Assembly: GCA_024277285.1 (NCBI GenBank)
Contig: JAJRVM010000042.1
Span: 11,405-75,404 of the forward strand
From: Planctomycetota bacterium
GTDB taxonomy: Bacteria; Planctomycetota; Planctomycetia; Pirellulales; Pirellulaceae
Direction of reading: 5' to 3'
Length of the DNA: 64,000 nt
In this document: in pieces, positions 46,404 through 55,532 of the stretch
Position numbering within the stretch: the first letter of the stretch is position 1
Layout of the letters: the number at the start of each line of letters is the position of its first letter
Position numbers and translations under genes: made by a program
The notes under the pieces: model-generated
Told to the model about the DNA's origin: nothing
Seen by the model: only the letters and a program-made list of their open reading frames with translations
Databases searched by the model: none

Positions 46404-46892
46404 TTAACGAGCGATCCGGAGGCAGGAGTACCAGCCGGTAAGCGGTGGGCGGTACCACGAGACGTGGGTGCGGGTCAGGCCACGACCGCCATTGTAATAG
46501 CGATAGTAAGTCCGGTCGTGTTGGTACAGCAGTTCGTGCGGCATAAGTGGCTGATAGGTATAGTACGTGTGCCCGACCGTGCGTGGGACGGGGCGAGGTG
46601 CGATGTACATATTGGCGGGGACACCGCCGCAAGTACCGGGTGCATAGTAGTTGTAGAACAGTTCAGGCTGCCCGTAGTACCGTGCGCGGCAGTTGTACGA
46701 AGGGCCGTGGAACAGGCCGCACTGGTTGCATGCGCTCGTTCCTCCGCCGCTCAGCTTTCCGCCGCCATTCTGGCATTGCTGGCAGGATTCCGCCTCTTGA
46801 GCCGCGGCATGGGGCACTCCGATCAGGCCGAAATTGGCGAGGGCGAAGAGGGTGGCGGCGAGCAGTGTCGTTTTTCCGAAAGTTCGAAGCAT
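46404..46892 (-). CDS. Secreted Tyr/Cys-rich protein, function unknown
   Basis: 162 residues from ATG 46892, with AAGGAGGAGC ending about six bases upstream, a near-perfect ribosome site. Signal peptide about 1-27 (LLAATLFALANFGLIG, cleavage near HAAA). The mature N-terminus holds two CxxC pairs (SCQQCQNGGGK, ACNQCGLFHG), then a Tyr-rich region (RARYYGQPELFYNYY, GHTYYTYQPLMP, RTYYRYYNGGRG). CxxC pairs could bind metal or form disulfides; the Tyr-rich part could be cross-linked in the wall. No family recognised. First gene of a likely two-gene unit with the secreted protein downstream. Confidence 0.8.
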   Translation of the reverse strand: MLRTFGKTTLLAATLFALANFGLIGVPHAAAQEAESCQQCQNGGGKLSGGGTSACNQCGLFHGPSYNCRARYYGQPELFYNYYAPGTCGGVPANMYIAPRPVPRTVGHTYYTYQPLMPHELLYQHDRTYYRYYNGGRGLTRTHVSWYRPPLTGWYSCLRIAR

Positions 46893-47345
46893 CGAAACGC
46901 TCCTCCTTGAATGCGGGGCTTGCGACCAGTCGTGAGGGATCCAGCAAACGCTCCCAGGTGGGGTCTGCCGGCGGCTCATGTCGCAGGGCGGGTCTTTTGG
47001 GTGGGGCTGGCCGATCGAGCGGATTCTCGTGCGGCCAGTATGTCATGGGGCCAGTTTATCATTGAGTCAGAGCTGCGCACGCGACGCGGCACTGCTACTA
47101 GGTTTTCTCGGTCAGGTGGGGCAGGAGAATGCATCTTAATTTGAGCAATGCGCCAAACGGGTCAGATGTACGGTGTCGTGGCGCGAAGCAGGCTGGGAGA
47201 TGCTCTGTCTAATCGCTATAATCCGAACGATCGAATCCCGTCAATTCCACTCGTCCACCCAGTTCACGCCCTGGTGGGCTCCCTCCTATCGTGTGGGATA
47301 ACCCTCCCCTGAACGGAATCATTGCGGGTCAAGGAGTACCAAGCA
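46893..47345. other. Divergent intergenic region before topoisomerase VI
   Basis: About 450 bases between the secreted-protein operon and topVIB. Must contain promoters for both sides; only the TATAAT at 47217 was recognised. Confidence 0.5.
47217..47222 (+). promoter_or_regulatory. Candidate -10 box of the topoisomerase VI genes
   Basis: Perfect TATAAT 124 bases before the TTG start of topVIB; no good -35 at the usual distance. Confidence 0.35.
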
Positions 47346-49556
47346 TTGGCAACTGCGAAGGTCAAGAAAAAGAAGAAGGTTCAGAGTGTGGCTGCTTCGA
47401 GTGCCCAATCTGGCGCGCGCAATGGGCGCGCGAAGCCGTCGTCCAATGGGAAGCCGCGTCGGCGCGCAACGGCCGAGTCGATGGCGCAGAAGCAACGCGA
47501 TATTTCTGTGAGCGAGTTTTTCGCCAAGAACCGTCACCTGTTGGGCTTTGACAACCTACGCAAGGCGTTGTTGACCACCGTCAAGGAGGCGGTTGACAAC
47601 TCGTTGGATGCCTGCGAGGAGGCGGGAATCACGCCTGAGATCTGGGTCCATATCGAGCAGACGCGGCCGAATCGGTTCAGCGTGGCGATTCAGGACAATG
47701 GTCCGGGGATCATGAAGAGACAGATCCCGCTGATATTTGGCAAGTTGCTTTACGGGTCCAAGTTCCATCGTTTGCGGATGAGTCGCGGCCAGCAGGGGAT
47801 TGGCATCAGCGCGGCGGGCATGTATGGCATGTTGACCACTGGCAAGCCGGTCAAGATTGTCTCGAAGCTGTCGGTGCGCAAGCCTGCGCACTATTACGAA
47901 CTGCAGATCGACACCAAGAAGAACATTCCCGAGATACTCAACGGCAAGGGGGACGGTGTTGACATTCCGCCGGGTATGGCAGGATTGGCCTACATGCAGA
48001 AGCATGGGATCCAATGGGCTTCGCACTACGCTCCCGAGCAAGTCGAGGAGGCGGCACCCGAGCGGGACGCGGCCCAGGAGGGAAACGCGAATCAGGAGGA
48101 AGGGGCGCAGCCGGAGAAGGCGTCCAAAAAGCAGGGGGCGCAGCCGAAGGAAGTGCGCAGTGGCACTCGGGTAACGATCGAGCTTGAGGGCAAGTACCAG
48201 CGCGGGCGCGGCAGTGTCGATGACTATTTGGCACAGACGGCGATTGCCAATCCTCACGTGACGTTGCACTACACCGATCCCGAAGGCAACTCGCACTGTT
48301 ACCGCCGATCGACGACCGAATTGCCGGCCGAACCGAAGGAGATCAAACCGCACCCGTACGGTGTCGAGTTAGGTCGGTTAGTCACGATGCTCAAGGAGAT
48401 GAAGACGGGGACGCTCAGCCAGTTTCTGACCGGTTCGTTTTCGCGTGTCAGTCCCGCCGTGGCGCGGCGCATCTGTGAAGCTGCGAAGCTGAAAATGCGT
48501 GCCTCAACACGACGGATTGGCCGGGAAGAAGCCGATTCACTTTATCAGGCGATCCAAGTCACGAAGATTTCGGCACCGTCGACCGACTGTGTGGTGCCGA
48601 TTGGCGAGGAGTTGTTGCTCAAGGGGTTACATCATGTGGTGCCGGGCGAGTTCTATTGTGCGGCGACGCGCCCCCCTTCGGTCTACCGTGGCAATCCCTT
48701 TCAGATTGAAGTGGGCTTGGCTTATGGCGGTGGCAGCACCGTGCAGAAGGTTTCCCTGGACCTGTTGACGGAATTGCTTAGTGAGAGCGATGCGCGTACG
48801 CTTCGCCAGTTCTTGATCAATACGTTCGACGGATTGGGAGCGGTTGGCGCGGATAAGATTTTGAAGGAGGGGAAATTCGGCACGCGCAAATCACCTGCCA
48901 AACTGTCGAAGGACGAGGTGCAGGAATTGCACCACGTCATGCGCAATGTCAATGTGTCGGAGGGACAGTCGATTCACGTGCTCCGGTACGCGAATCGAGT
49001 GCCGTTGCAGTTCAAGCAACGCGACTGTGCCATTACCGACTCGGTCATGAGTACAAACTGGCGCGCCTATGGATTGAGCCAGTCGCGCGGTTCCTTGCCC
49101 AATGGACCCGTCAGCATACTTGTCCATATCGCCAGTGTCTGGGTGCCGTTTACCAGCGAGTCGAAAGAGGCGATTGCCGGTTATCCCGAGATCCAGAAGG
49201 AATTGCGGTTGGGTCTTCAGGCGGTCGGTCGCAAACTAGGGATGTACCTGCGCCGCCGGGGCCGTGTGAAACAAGAAGCTGAGCGGCGTAATATCTTCTT
49301 GCGTTACCTTGGTGAAGTGGCACGGGCGGTAAGCGCAATCAATGGAGCAGACCAGCAGCAGCTTTATACGCAGTTATTGGAAGTTGCCAAACGCAAAACG
49401 GCGGAAGCAGATGCCCGATTCGACAACCGCGGCCGGAAAATCGGCGAAGACACCATCGATTATGGCGATAACGTGCTGATCGTTGAACAGGACCCGGAAG
49501 ACCTGCTCCTGAACCAACTGGCATCCAAGGATGACCCTCAGAAAAAGCTCTTTTGA
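47346..49556 (+). CDS. top6B: DNA topoisomerase VI subunit B
   Basis: ATPase subunit of the type IIB topoisomerase that relaxes and decatenates DNA with subunit A. The start is TTG at 47346: AAGGAG (47331-47336) lies nine bases upstream. The 736-residue protein has a basic N-terminal tail, then the GHKL/Bergerat ATPase: N box KEAVDNSLDACEEAG, G1 IQDNGPGI, G2 MSRGQQGIGISAAGMYG. An acidic Gln/Glu-rich insertion (about residues 227-270) is not usual. The H2TH and transducer domains follow, with the switch-Lys region TSESKEAIAGY and a C-terminal extension. Subunit A follows 169 bases later on the same strand. Topo VI is typical of archaea and plants and only scattered in bacteria. Confidence 0.95.
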   Translation: MATAKVKKKKKVQSVAASSAQSGARNGRAKPSSNGKPRRRATAESMAQKQRDISVSEFFAKNRHLLGFDNLRKALLTTVKEAVDNSLDACEEAGITPEIWVHIEQTRPNRFSVAIQDNGPGIMKRQIPLIFGKLLYGSKFHRLRMSRGQQGIGISAAGMYGMLTTGKPVKIVSKLSVRKPAHYYELQIDTKKNIPEILNGKGDGVDIPPGMAGLAYMQKHGIQWASHYAPEQVEEAAPERDAAQEGNANQEEGAQPEKASKKQGAQPKEVRSGTRVTIELEGKYQRGRGSVDDYLAQTAIANPHVTLHYTDPEGNSHCYRRSTTELPAEPKEIKPHPYGVELGRLVTMLKEMKTGTLSQFLTGSFSRVSPAVARRICEAAKLKMRASTRRIGREEADSLYQAIQVTKISAPSTDCVVPIGEELLLKGLHHVVPGEFYCAATRPPSVYRGNPFQIEVGLAYGGGSTVQKVSLDLLTELLSESDARTLRQFLINTFDGLGAVGADKILKEGKFGTRKSPAKLSKDEVQELHHVMRNVNVSEGQSIHVLRYANRVPLQFKQRDCAITDSVMSTNWRAYGLSQSRGSLPNGPVSILVHIASVWVPFTSESKEAIAGYPEIQKELRLGLQAVGRKLGMYLRRRGRVKQEAERRNIFLRYLGEVARAVSAINGADQQQLYTQLLEVAKRKTAEADARFDNRGRKIGEDTIDYGDNVLIVEQDPEDLLLNQLASKDDPQKKLF

Positions 49557-49678
49557 GCGCGGTTGCGAATGAGCCGAGGTGGTTTGCTGTATGGCAGTGG
49601 TACGTGCCGATTCCCAAAGAACTGGCCCGAAGAACTGCGCATGAGAGCCGATTGAATCTGCGCCGACGCGTTGAATCA

Positions 49679-49726
49679 GAACTCCGAACAGAACTCCGAA
49701 CAGAACTCCGAACAGGAATCCGAGCA
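49679..49726. repeat. 12-bp tandem repeat abutting the topVIA start codon
   Basis: Three perfect units of gaactccgaaca (49679-49714) plus a degenerate fourth (49715-49726) whose last base is the A of the topVIA ATG. Confidence 0.95.
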
Positions 49727-50889
49727 TGGCGAAGAAAGCGCGACGCAAGCGAGTCACCGCGTCGAGAAAGCAGGTTGCCGAACCGGTCGTCTTGAGTGTC
49801 AAGGACAAGCGGACGCTCAAGTTGCTGCGTGGAGTCGCCGATGGCGTCGTGCAGACGGCGCAACGCAAACGTGCGCCCCATCTTGATATCCCTTCGCGAT
49901 CGCTTAGCAACGTGCGTTACAACCGGACAAAACGGTTCATCGAAATGGGGTCCGGCAGGAACCGTCGGGAACTGTTCAATTTGTCGCAAGCCAAGAGCTA
50001 TATGCAGACCATTCTGGTGGGCAGCGGTTGTAAGCAGTTGATTGAGCAAGGCAAGACGACCAGTATTCGTGGTCTCTACTACTTGCTGAAACACACGATC
50101 GAAGGAACCAAGGAAGAGACATTTGACGATCAGGCGGACTGCGACCCGGTTATTGAAGACGTCGAAGTGACACTCAACGCCATGCGCGAAGAGCTGCATC
50201 TTTATGCCAAAAACGCTGGCTCGATCGTCGGGCCGATCACGTTTGTCGACAGTGGCGACACGATTGATTGTGCGCGGATGGGATCGGGTGGCTATACGAT
50301 TCCGTCGATCGTGGAACCGGAGATTCTTCAATTCAAGAAGCACAGTGCCGATTTTATCCTGCATGTTGAAAAAGATACGGTTTGGCGCCGCTTCAACGAG
50401 GACAAATTCTGGCGAGAATACAATTGCATCTTGACGCACGGTGGTGGCCAACCGCCGCGCGGTGTGCGTCGCTTGTTGAACCGGATGCACAATGAACTCG
50501 ACCTGCCGGTCTACTGTCTGCTCGATAATGACCCATGGGGATATTACATCTACAGCGTGATCAAACAAGGGTCGATCAACCTGGCGTACGAATCAAAACG
50601 CATGGCGGTGCCAGACGCGCGTTACATTGGTCTGCGCAGCAAAGACTTTTTCCGCTGCGATTTGTCTCCGAGCGTGAAAATCAATCTGAAGGACTCGGAT
50701 ATCAAACGAGCCAAGCAGATCGCGAAATATCCTTGGTTCGAGAAAAAGAAGGCGTGGCAAAAAGAGATCAAGCAAATGTTGGATAACGGCTTCAAGTTGG
50801 AAGTCGAGGCACTGATCAGTAAGGACGTCAGTTACGTGACCGAAGTCTATGTCCCCGAGCGGCTTGAAGACGAAGATTTTCTCGATTAG
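49726..50889 (+). CDS. top6A: DNA topoisomerase VI subunit A (Spo11-like)
   Basis: Catalytic subunit that cuts both DNA strands through tyrosine. 387 residues: a basic N-terminus (AKKARRKRVTASRKQV), the winged-helix CAP domain with the Tyr pair of TTSIRGLYYLLKHT (Tyr118/Tyr119, one of them the DNA-linking residue), and the Toprim fold with Glu215 (HVEKDTVWRRF) and the DxD of LLDNDPWGYYIY (Asp267, Asp269) that bind Mg. All catalytic residues are present. The C-terminus ends acidic (RLEDEDFLD). The start codon is preceded by a 12-bp tandem repeat rather than a clear Shine-Dalgarno; translation may depend on reinitiation from topVIB or on the repeat region. Confidence 0.95.
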   Translation: MAKKARRKRVTASRKQVAEPVVLSVKDKRTLKLLRGVADGVVQTAQRKRAPHLDIPSRSLSNVRYNRTKRFIEMGSGRNRRELFNLSQAKSYMQTILVGSGCKQLIEQGKTTSIRGLYYLLKHTIEGTKEETFDDQADCDPVIEDVEVTLNAMREELHLYAKNAGSIVGPITFVDSGDTIDCARMGSGGYTIPSIVEPEILQFKKHSADFILHVEKDTVWRRFNEDKFWREYNCILTHGGGQPPRGVRRLLNRMHNELDLPVYCLLDNDPWGYYIYSVIKQGSINLAYESKRMAVPDARYIGLRSKDFFRCDLSPSVKINLKDSDIKRAKQIAKYPWFEKKKAWQKEIKQMLDNGFKLEVEALISKDVSYVTEVYVPERLEDEDFLD

Positions 50890-51569
50890 TCCCGTGCAGT
50901 ACGCCTGGCAAGAACGGCCGTCGGTTCGCTTGGGGGCAAAAAAAATCGTGGGCAGAAAGAGCGCCGGACGAGAGGCCTGCCGGCCAGGTGCGTCTTTCCC
51001 GCGTTTCAGTGCAATGCCCATTGCCGTGGAACCAATCACGTTCCGTATACCCATCGTAATAGGGTCTCCGTTGCCGCAAACGAATCGCGAGAATCGGCGC
51101 CCATCAGCATCAGCGGGCGCTCTGGCACGATTGCTGAGGTTTCTTCCATGGGAGTCGCGTCGAAGGCGACGTTGTGAAAACGTTTTTCTTGTCGCGAGGT
51201 CAGCCTCGTCGAATGCGGTCGTTTTCCCGCCCGCCAGGTCGCCATGAGAGAGCTACGACCGAAAGTGCCGGAATATCGCGCGAAAGTGGGCCTTTTGTGG
51301 CGTTTCCTCTTTTTGCTGGCGGGCTCGCCACGTTAGAATAAAGGGCTGCTATGAAACGTGGCCTGGAGCCGGTCGTTCTGTGGCGAGACGTGAGAAGTTT
51401 CTGAATGCCGTGCGCGAATTCCCCCCGCCTGCACGGCCGGGCCGGTGTTTTTGATCGCCGCCAATCGCTCGACCAAGATCATTTTGTGGCGAGCTGCCGC
51501 GTTGAAGGCAAGGACGATCCGGTTGGGGGACAAGTAACTTGTTTGTGAACAGAGTGTGGAGTTTGCACA
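50890..51569. other. 680-bp intergenic region
   Basis: Between topVIA and the ABC ATPase gene. No trusted coding frame on either strand, and no T-tailed hairpin. A TAGAAT-like box lies at 51334-51339 without a good -35. Confidence 0.45.
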
Positions 51570-52295
51570 ATGGAGTTAGCCGCCCGGTTGGTCAACTTGG
51601 AAAAAGACTACGTACTGAAGAGCGAAACGGTGCATGCATTGCGTGGTTGCACGTTTGATGTGCCGATTGGCGATTACGTCTCGATCATGGGGCCTTCCGG
51701 ATCGGGCAAGAGCACGTTGCTGAACTTGCTGGGGTGTTTGGATCGTCCGACCGGTGGGTCGCTGTTCCTGGGGCGCCAGGATGTCAGCATGATGAATGAC
51801 GACCAATTGTCGTACACGCGTGCGACCAGCATCGGCTTCGTGTTTCAGTCCTACAACCTCATTCCGCAACTGACGGTGGTCGAGAATATTGAAGTGCCGC
51901 TGTATTACCAGGGGCGATTGGCGCCGGAGGATCGTCAGCGTTGCCTTGATTTGGCCGGAATGGTTGGGTTGGGCGACCGCTTGGCTCACCGCCCAACGCA
52001 GTTGTCGGGTGGCCAGCAACAGCGTGTGGCGATCGCGCGAAGCTTGGTGAACGACCCGTACTTCATTTTGGCCGACGAGCCGACGGGGAACTTGGACACC
52101 AAGACGTCGGAGGAGATTCTGCTGATCTTCGAGCAGTTAAGCGAAGCTGGCAAGACGATCATTATTGTCACTCACGAAGACGAAGTGGCTTCTTTCACGA
52201 AACGCATCATCCGCCTGCGTGACGGTTCGGTTCAGACCGATGTGCCGAACGAAAATCGCGTATTTCTAGCAGACCGAATGGTACAGAGGCAGTAA
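51570..52295 (+). CDS. ABC transporter ATP-binding protein, MacB/LolD type
   Basis: Cytoplasmic ATPase subunit, 241 residues. Walker A GPSGSGKST, Q loop FVFQSYNLIPQLT, signature LSGGQQQRVAIARSLV, Walker B YFILADEPTGNLD, H loop IIVTHED. The sequence block LTVVENIEVPLYYQGRL and the length place it in the MacB/LolD group, which works with a FtsX-like permease to release lipoproteins or drive periplasmic pumps. GGAG lies eight bases before the ATG. No permease or adaptor gene is adjacent: upstream is empty sequence and downstream is a convergent methyltransferase. The partner is elsewhere or the gene works alone. Confidence 0.92.
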   Translation: MELAARLVNLEKDYVLKSETVHALRGCTFDVPIGDYVSIMGPSGSGKSTLLNLLGCLDRPTGGSLFLGRQDVSMMNDDQLSYTRATSIGFVFQSYNLIPQLTVVENIEVPLYYQGRLAPEDRQRCLDLAGMVGLGDRLAHRPTQLSGGQQQRVAIARSLVNDPYFILADEPTGNLDTKTSEEILLIFEQLSEAGKTIIIVTHEDEVASFTKRIIRLRDGSVQTDVPNENRVFLADRMVQRQ

Positions 52296-52363
52296 CCGAT
52301 CGCCCAACGAGGTCGCGTATGGCCTTCGCGTGCCGATGGCCTTCGCGACACGGCTTGGCCATG

Positions 52364-53032
52364 TTATTGAGTTGTGTCGTGGACGGCCACCCAGGTCCAG
52401 TGGCGATCACTTGTCACCTGGACGCTTGTTGGATCGAGCCCGAGTTGTGCGACGAACGTGCGCATTTCTTCCAAGCTGAACGCGGCACGCAGCGACTGGC
52501 GAAACAGTGCGCGTTGGCGGTCATTGGCCGCGCCGGCATAGGTCGTTACCAGGGAGTCCACGGTTTCGAGGTCGGCGGGGCGCAACAGGTCCCGAAAGAA
52601 GATAAACCCGTGCGGCGCGGCCACTCGTATTGCCTCGGCGAGCACCTTGGCGGGATTCGCGATGTGGTGCAAAAATCCGTTTGACATCACCAGGTCGAAC
52701 ATGCCGTCCTGGTAGGGCATCTGGCTGGCGTCACATCGATCGAGTTGGATGCACTCGATCATCGCATGAATCTCGATATGGTAGCGTGCAAGATCAAGCA
52801 TTTCGGTTGACAAATCGGCCGCCATCACGCGGCACGGATCAACGTGGCGGCACAATTCGATCGGGATACGCGCCGTTCCGGTGCCGATATCAAGCACGTC
52901 GCGTGGGTTGCTGCACACCTGCAGCAAATCGTCCACGAATGCCTGATTGGCTTCGTGATGGTCCATCGTGTCGTATTGCCGAGCTTCGTCCGCCTCGTCC
53001 ATGACTTCCGGTTCCAGCGTCCGTTCTATCAT
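52364..53032 (-). CDS. Class I SAM-dependent methyltransferase
   Basis: 222 residues from ATG 53032, which has AAAGGAG eight bases upstream and overlaps the stop of the preceding permease gene by four bases (ATGA), so the two are translationally coupled. The Rossmann-type SAM fold is clear: motif I VLDIGTGTARIPIEL, Asp-ending strand VMAADLSTEMLDLAR, motif QLDRCDASQMPYQDGMFDLVMSNGFLHH (shown in part), and RVAAPHGFIFFRDLLRP. It resembles UbiE/MenG-like small-molecule methyltransferases. The substrate is unknown; coupling to a nucleobase-like permease hints at a shared small molecule, which is speculation. Confidence 0.88.
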   Translation of the reverse strand: MIERTLEPEVMDEADEARQYDTMDHHEANQAFVDDLLQVCSNPRDVLDIGTGTARIPIELCRHVDPCRVMAADLSTEMLDLARYHIEIHAMIECIQLDRCDASQMPYQDGMFDLVMSNGFLHHIANPAKVLAEAIRVAAPHGFIFFRDLLRPADLETVDSLVTTYAGAANDRQRALFRQSLRAAFSLEEMRTFVAQLGLDPTSVQVTSDRHWTWVAVHDTTQ

Positions 53033-54720
53033 TCCCGTGTCTCCTTTTGTTCCGACGGCTTCAAATACGATCCCCATGCGAACAGCATAACGGCGACCAG
53101 GAGATAGGCAGCCGCCATATGCGTGGGTGTTTGACCGGCGGCGGCTTTGGGGAGATCGGCACCGAGATTCCAAGGCAGTATCAAGCGTTCATCCGCGAAC
53201 GGCGAATGGATGATACCAAATAAGCTGCAGGCGGCGGCCACGGCAAAATAGGCGCTGGCGGTGCGCAGACGGCGATCGATCATGGCGGCCACTGCGGAGG
53301 CCCACAGCAAGCTGGTCACGATGAAGCCACTGGCCAACATCTGCATGGTCTGCAGGTGCTCGGGCAGCGGCGCACTGAGGCTATCAACGGTCTTGCCAAG
53401 TTGACTGAGTAGGTCGTTGACGAAGATCATCACCAATTTCGCCATGGCGGGCACGCAGGCGAACGCCAATGCGGCGTAATGTCGTTTGGGCGTGGCACGA
53501 AAACTCTGTGCGGTGATTTCCAAACCGATGAAGATCAGGATCGGGAAAATTGCTGCTTTCGGAATCACAACGTACAAATAGCCGAAATAGCCGAGTATGC
53601 CGGCCCCACCCACAAACAAGGCCGTGGCCAGCGTGTAAGCGGAGCGCCCTCCCATCGCCTTGTAGGCGGGGTGACCGATGTAAGGTGTTGTCTGGATCAC
53701 GCCGCCGCACATGGCCGCGAGCAGCGTTGCGATCGCTTCAACGCCGATGACTTGCCGTGTGTCGTACGTGTCACCTGCGGCGGCAGCACTCTCGGTGCAA
53801 TCGATACCACCCACTACGGTCCCCAAGGCAAACGGGATAACAATGGGCAGGTAATGTGCCGCGTCGGCCATGGCACTGAACCATTGGAACTTGAACGCAT
53901 CGAGCCAACCGGTCGGCAGCAGTGCTTCGGAGGGATGGAAACCGGGCGGCTCTCCCTCGAGCAAACCGGTCGACGACATGAGGTAGTAGATCGTCCCGGC
54001 CACCAAGAGTGCCCCCAAGGCGCCGGGCACGCGCCACGGCAACTGCACGCGCGCGACCAAGGTGGTCAGGATAATGGCCAACGCAACCATGCCGACCAGC
54101 GGATAATGCAGTACGTCCAACAGCGGGAGAAAGCTGATCAACACCAACGCGATGGCGGTTAGAGAACCGAGCAGGCCGGCGCGCGGCACGACGCGGTGGA
54201 CCAGTCCGGAAACGAACGCACAGCCCAGCTTGAAGATGCCGGACAGGAAGATCGAGCAGATGCCGATATGCCAAGTCCAGACGGCCGCATCCATTTCATT
54301 GAGCCCGAGGGTCTGCCGCGCGTGGAGGAAGGCGGGACCGAGCACGAAGAGGACCATCGCGATCGTGCTGGGAGTATCCAGCCCCAGCGGCATGGCCGTG
54401 ACGTCATCGCGCCCGGTGCGGCGTGCCAAGGCGAGGGCCATGAAAAAGAACATCAGGTCGCCAAAGAGGACCCCGATGGCCGTGCCTGGAATCATGTACT
54501 GCAGTGCAAATGTTGCAGGGAAACCGAAAATGGCTGCTAGCATGCTGACCGTTAACAGCAGATCGGCGATGTTGTCTAACATCAAGCCAAAAAAGGCGTT
54601 AACGTCGCCAGCGGCGGCCCATTGGATGTTTTTCTTGGACACTTTGGCTCCGTCGGCATGGAGTTTGCGGAGAATGCAAGTCGTGAGTTTACGGCCGCCA
54701 ACTTGGGCTGTCAAATCCAC
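53029..54720 (-). CDS. NCS2/AzgA-like xanthine-uracil permease family transporter
   Basis: Inner-membrane transporter, 563 residues with about 12-14 hydrophobic segments. The N-terminal half has the family stretch FGDLMFFFMALALARRTGRDDVTAMPLGLDT (shown in part beyond the first 20) and the middle holds GTVVGGIDCTESAAAAGD, the counterpart of the substrate-site Glu helix of NCS2 permeases; the C-terminal half repeats the fold (GGVIQTTPYIGHPAYKAMGG). The first 26 residues are polar; a GTG at 54642 (VSKKNIQWAAAGDVNAFFG) is a likely true start. The methyltransferase overlaps its 3' end. It diverges from the sigma-factor gene. Substrate not assigned; nucleobase transport is inference from the family. 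Confidence 0.8.
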   Translation of the reverse strand: MDLTAQVGGRKLTTCILRKLHADGAKVSKKNIQWAAAGDVNAFFGLMLDNIADLLLTVSMLAAIFGFPATFALQYMIPGTAIGVLFGDLMFFFMALALARRTGRDDVTAMPLGLDTPSTIAMVLFVLGPAFLHARQTLGLNEMDAAVWTWHIGICSIFLSGIFKLGCAFVSGLVHRVVPRAGLLGSLTAIALVLISFLPLLDVLHYPLVGMVALAIILTTLVARVQLPWRVPGALGALLVAGTIYYLMSSTGLLEGEPPGFHPSEALLPTGWLDAFKFQWFSAMADAAHYLPIVIPFALGTVVGGIDCTESAAAAGDTYDTRQVIGVEAIATLLAAMCGGVIQTTPYIGHPAYKAMGGRSAYTLATALFVGGAGILGYFGYLYVVIPKAAIFPILIFIGLEITAQSFRATPKRHYAALAFACVPAMAKLVMIFVNDLLSQLGKTVDSLSAPLPEHLQTMQMLASGFIVTSLLWASAVAAMIDRRLRTASAYFAVAAACSLFGIIHSPFADERLILPWNLGADLPKAAAGQTPTHMAAAYLLVAVMLFAWGSYLKPSEQKETRE

Positions 54721-54878
54721 TCGGCTCGAGACGATTTCAGAGGTTTTGACCCACTGCTTCGCAAAAACCGAGCTTTCGTGGTATCATAATCACTGCGTTC
54801 TGCCGGTGTCGTTCGACAACCGGGGGGGCGGTGCAGGCCGAGGCAACTTCGAACTTTCTCTTCTGAATTGCGTAGACA
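54721..54878. other. Divergent promoter region, permease / sigma factor
   Basis: 158 bases between divergent genes. A CATAAT near 54784 is a weak -10 candidate for the sigma-factor gene. Confidence 0.35.
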
Positions 54879-55523
54879 ATGATGGAAAGCATCCACACCG
54901 ATACAAGCGACGTTGAGACGCAGGACTGCACGCTCAGCGACGAACTGCTGCTGTTGCGGTACCGCGAGCAGGGGCGCCGGGAGCTCTTCGCCACCTTGTT
55001 GGGACGTTACGAACGGGAGCTGTTTAACTACTTGCGACGCTATCTTGGCGATGCGGGTATGGCGGAGGATGCGTTCCAGGCAACATTCCTGCAAGTCCAT
55101 CTGAAATGCAATCAATTTGATGAAGGACGCCGTTTTCGACCGTGGCTCTATACGATTGCTACTAATCAGGCGATTGATGCCCAACGGCGTAATAAGCGTC
55201 ATCGCATGGTGAGCTTGGATCGAGTTGGCAATGGTACCGATGGTGACGAAGTCGGCAAGTTGGTCGATCTTCTGGTAAGTGGCGATGGCGACCCGTTGGA
55301 TCATGTCTCGCAATTCGAGCGTGGCGAATGGGTGCGTGAGGCACTCGATGAGTTGTCGGAGCAGATGCGAAGTGTTGTTCATTTGGTCTACTACGAGGGA
55401 ATGAAATACCGTGAAGCGGCAGAGGTACTGTCGATTCCGGTCGGTACGGTAAAGAGCCGACTCCATGCTGCTATTGCGAAACTGAGCGAGTTTTGGAGCG
55501 ACGCGCACGTTCATCCGAGATGA
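54879..55523 (+). CDS. ECF-type RNA polymerase sigma factor
   Basis: 214 residues with regions 2 and 4 only. Region 2: LFNYLRRYLGDAGMAEDAFQATFLQVHLK (opening part) followed by FRPWLYTIATNQAIDAQRRN, the -10 recognition helix. Region 4: LSEQMRSVVHLVYYEGMKYREAAEVLSIPVGTVKSRLHAA, the -35 recognition helix-turn-helix (quoted only to identify the block at residues ~160-200). The linker between them is acidic. The downstream gene begins nine bases after its stop and carries a zinc-finger-like position for an anti-sigma factor, so the pair is likely a sigma/anti-sigma unit. The promoter it reads is unknown. Confidence 0.93.
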   Translation: MMESIHTDTSDVETQDCTLSDELLLLRYREQGRRELFATLLGRYERELFNYLRRYLGDAGMAEDAFQATFLQVHLKCNQFDEGRRFRPWLYTIATNQAIDAQRRNKRHRMVSLDRVGNGTDGDEVGKLVDLLVSGDGDPLDHVSQFERGEWVREALDELSEQMRSVVHLVYYEGMKYREAAEVLSIPVGTVKSRLHAAIAKLSEFWSDAHVHPR

Positions 55524-55532
55524 TTCGTCACT

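Noticed and set aside
49339..50568. 409-codon minus-strand frame opposite topoisomerase VI
   Set aside because: Fully antisense to two well-identified genes with intact catalytic motifs; no family resemblance of its own.
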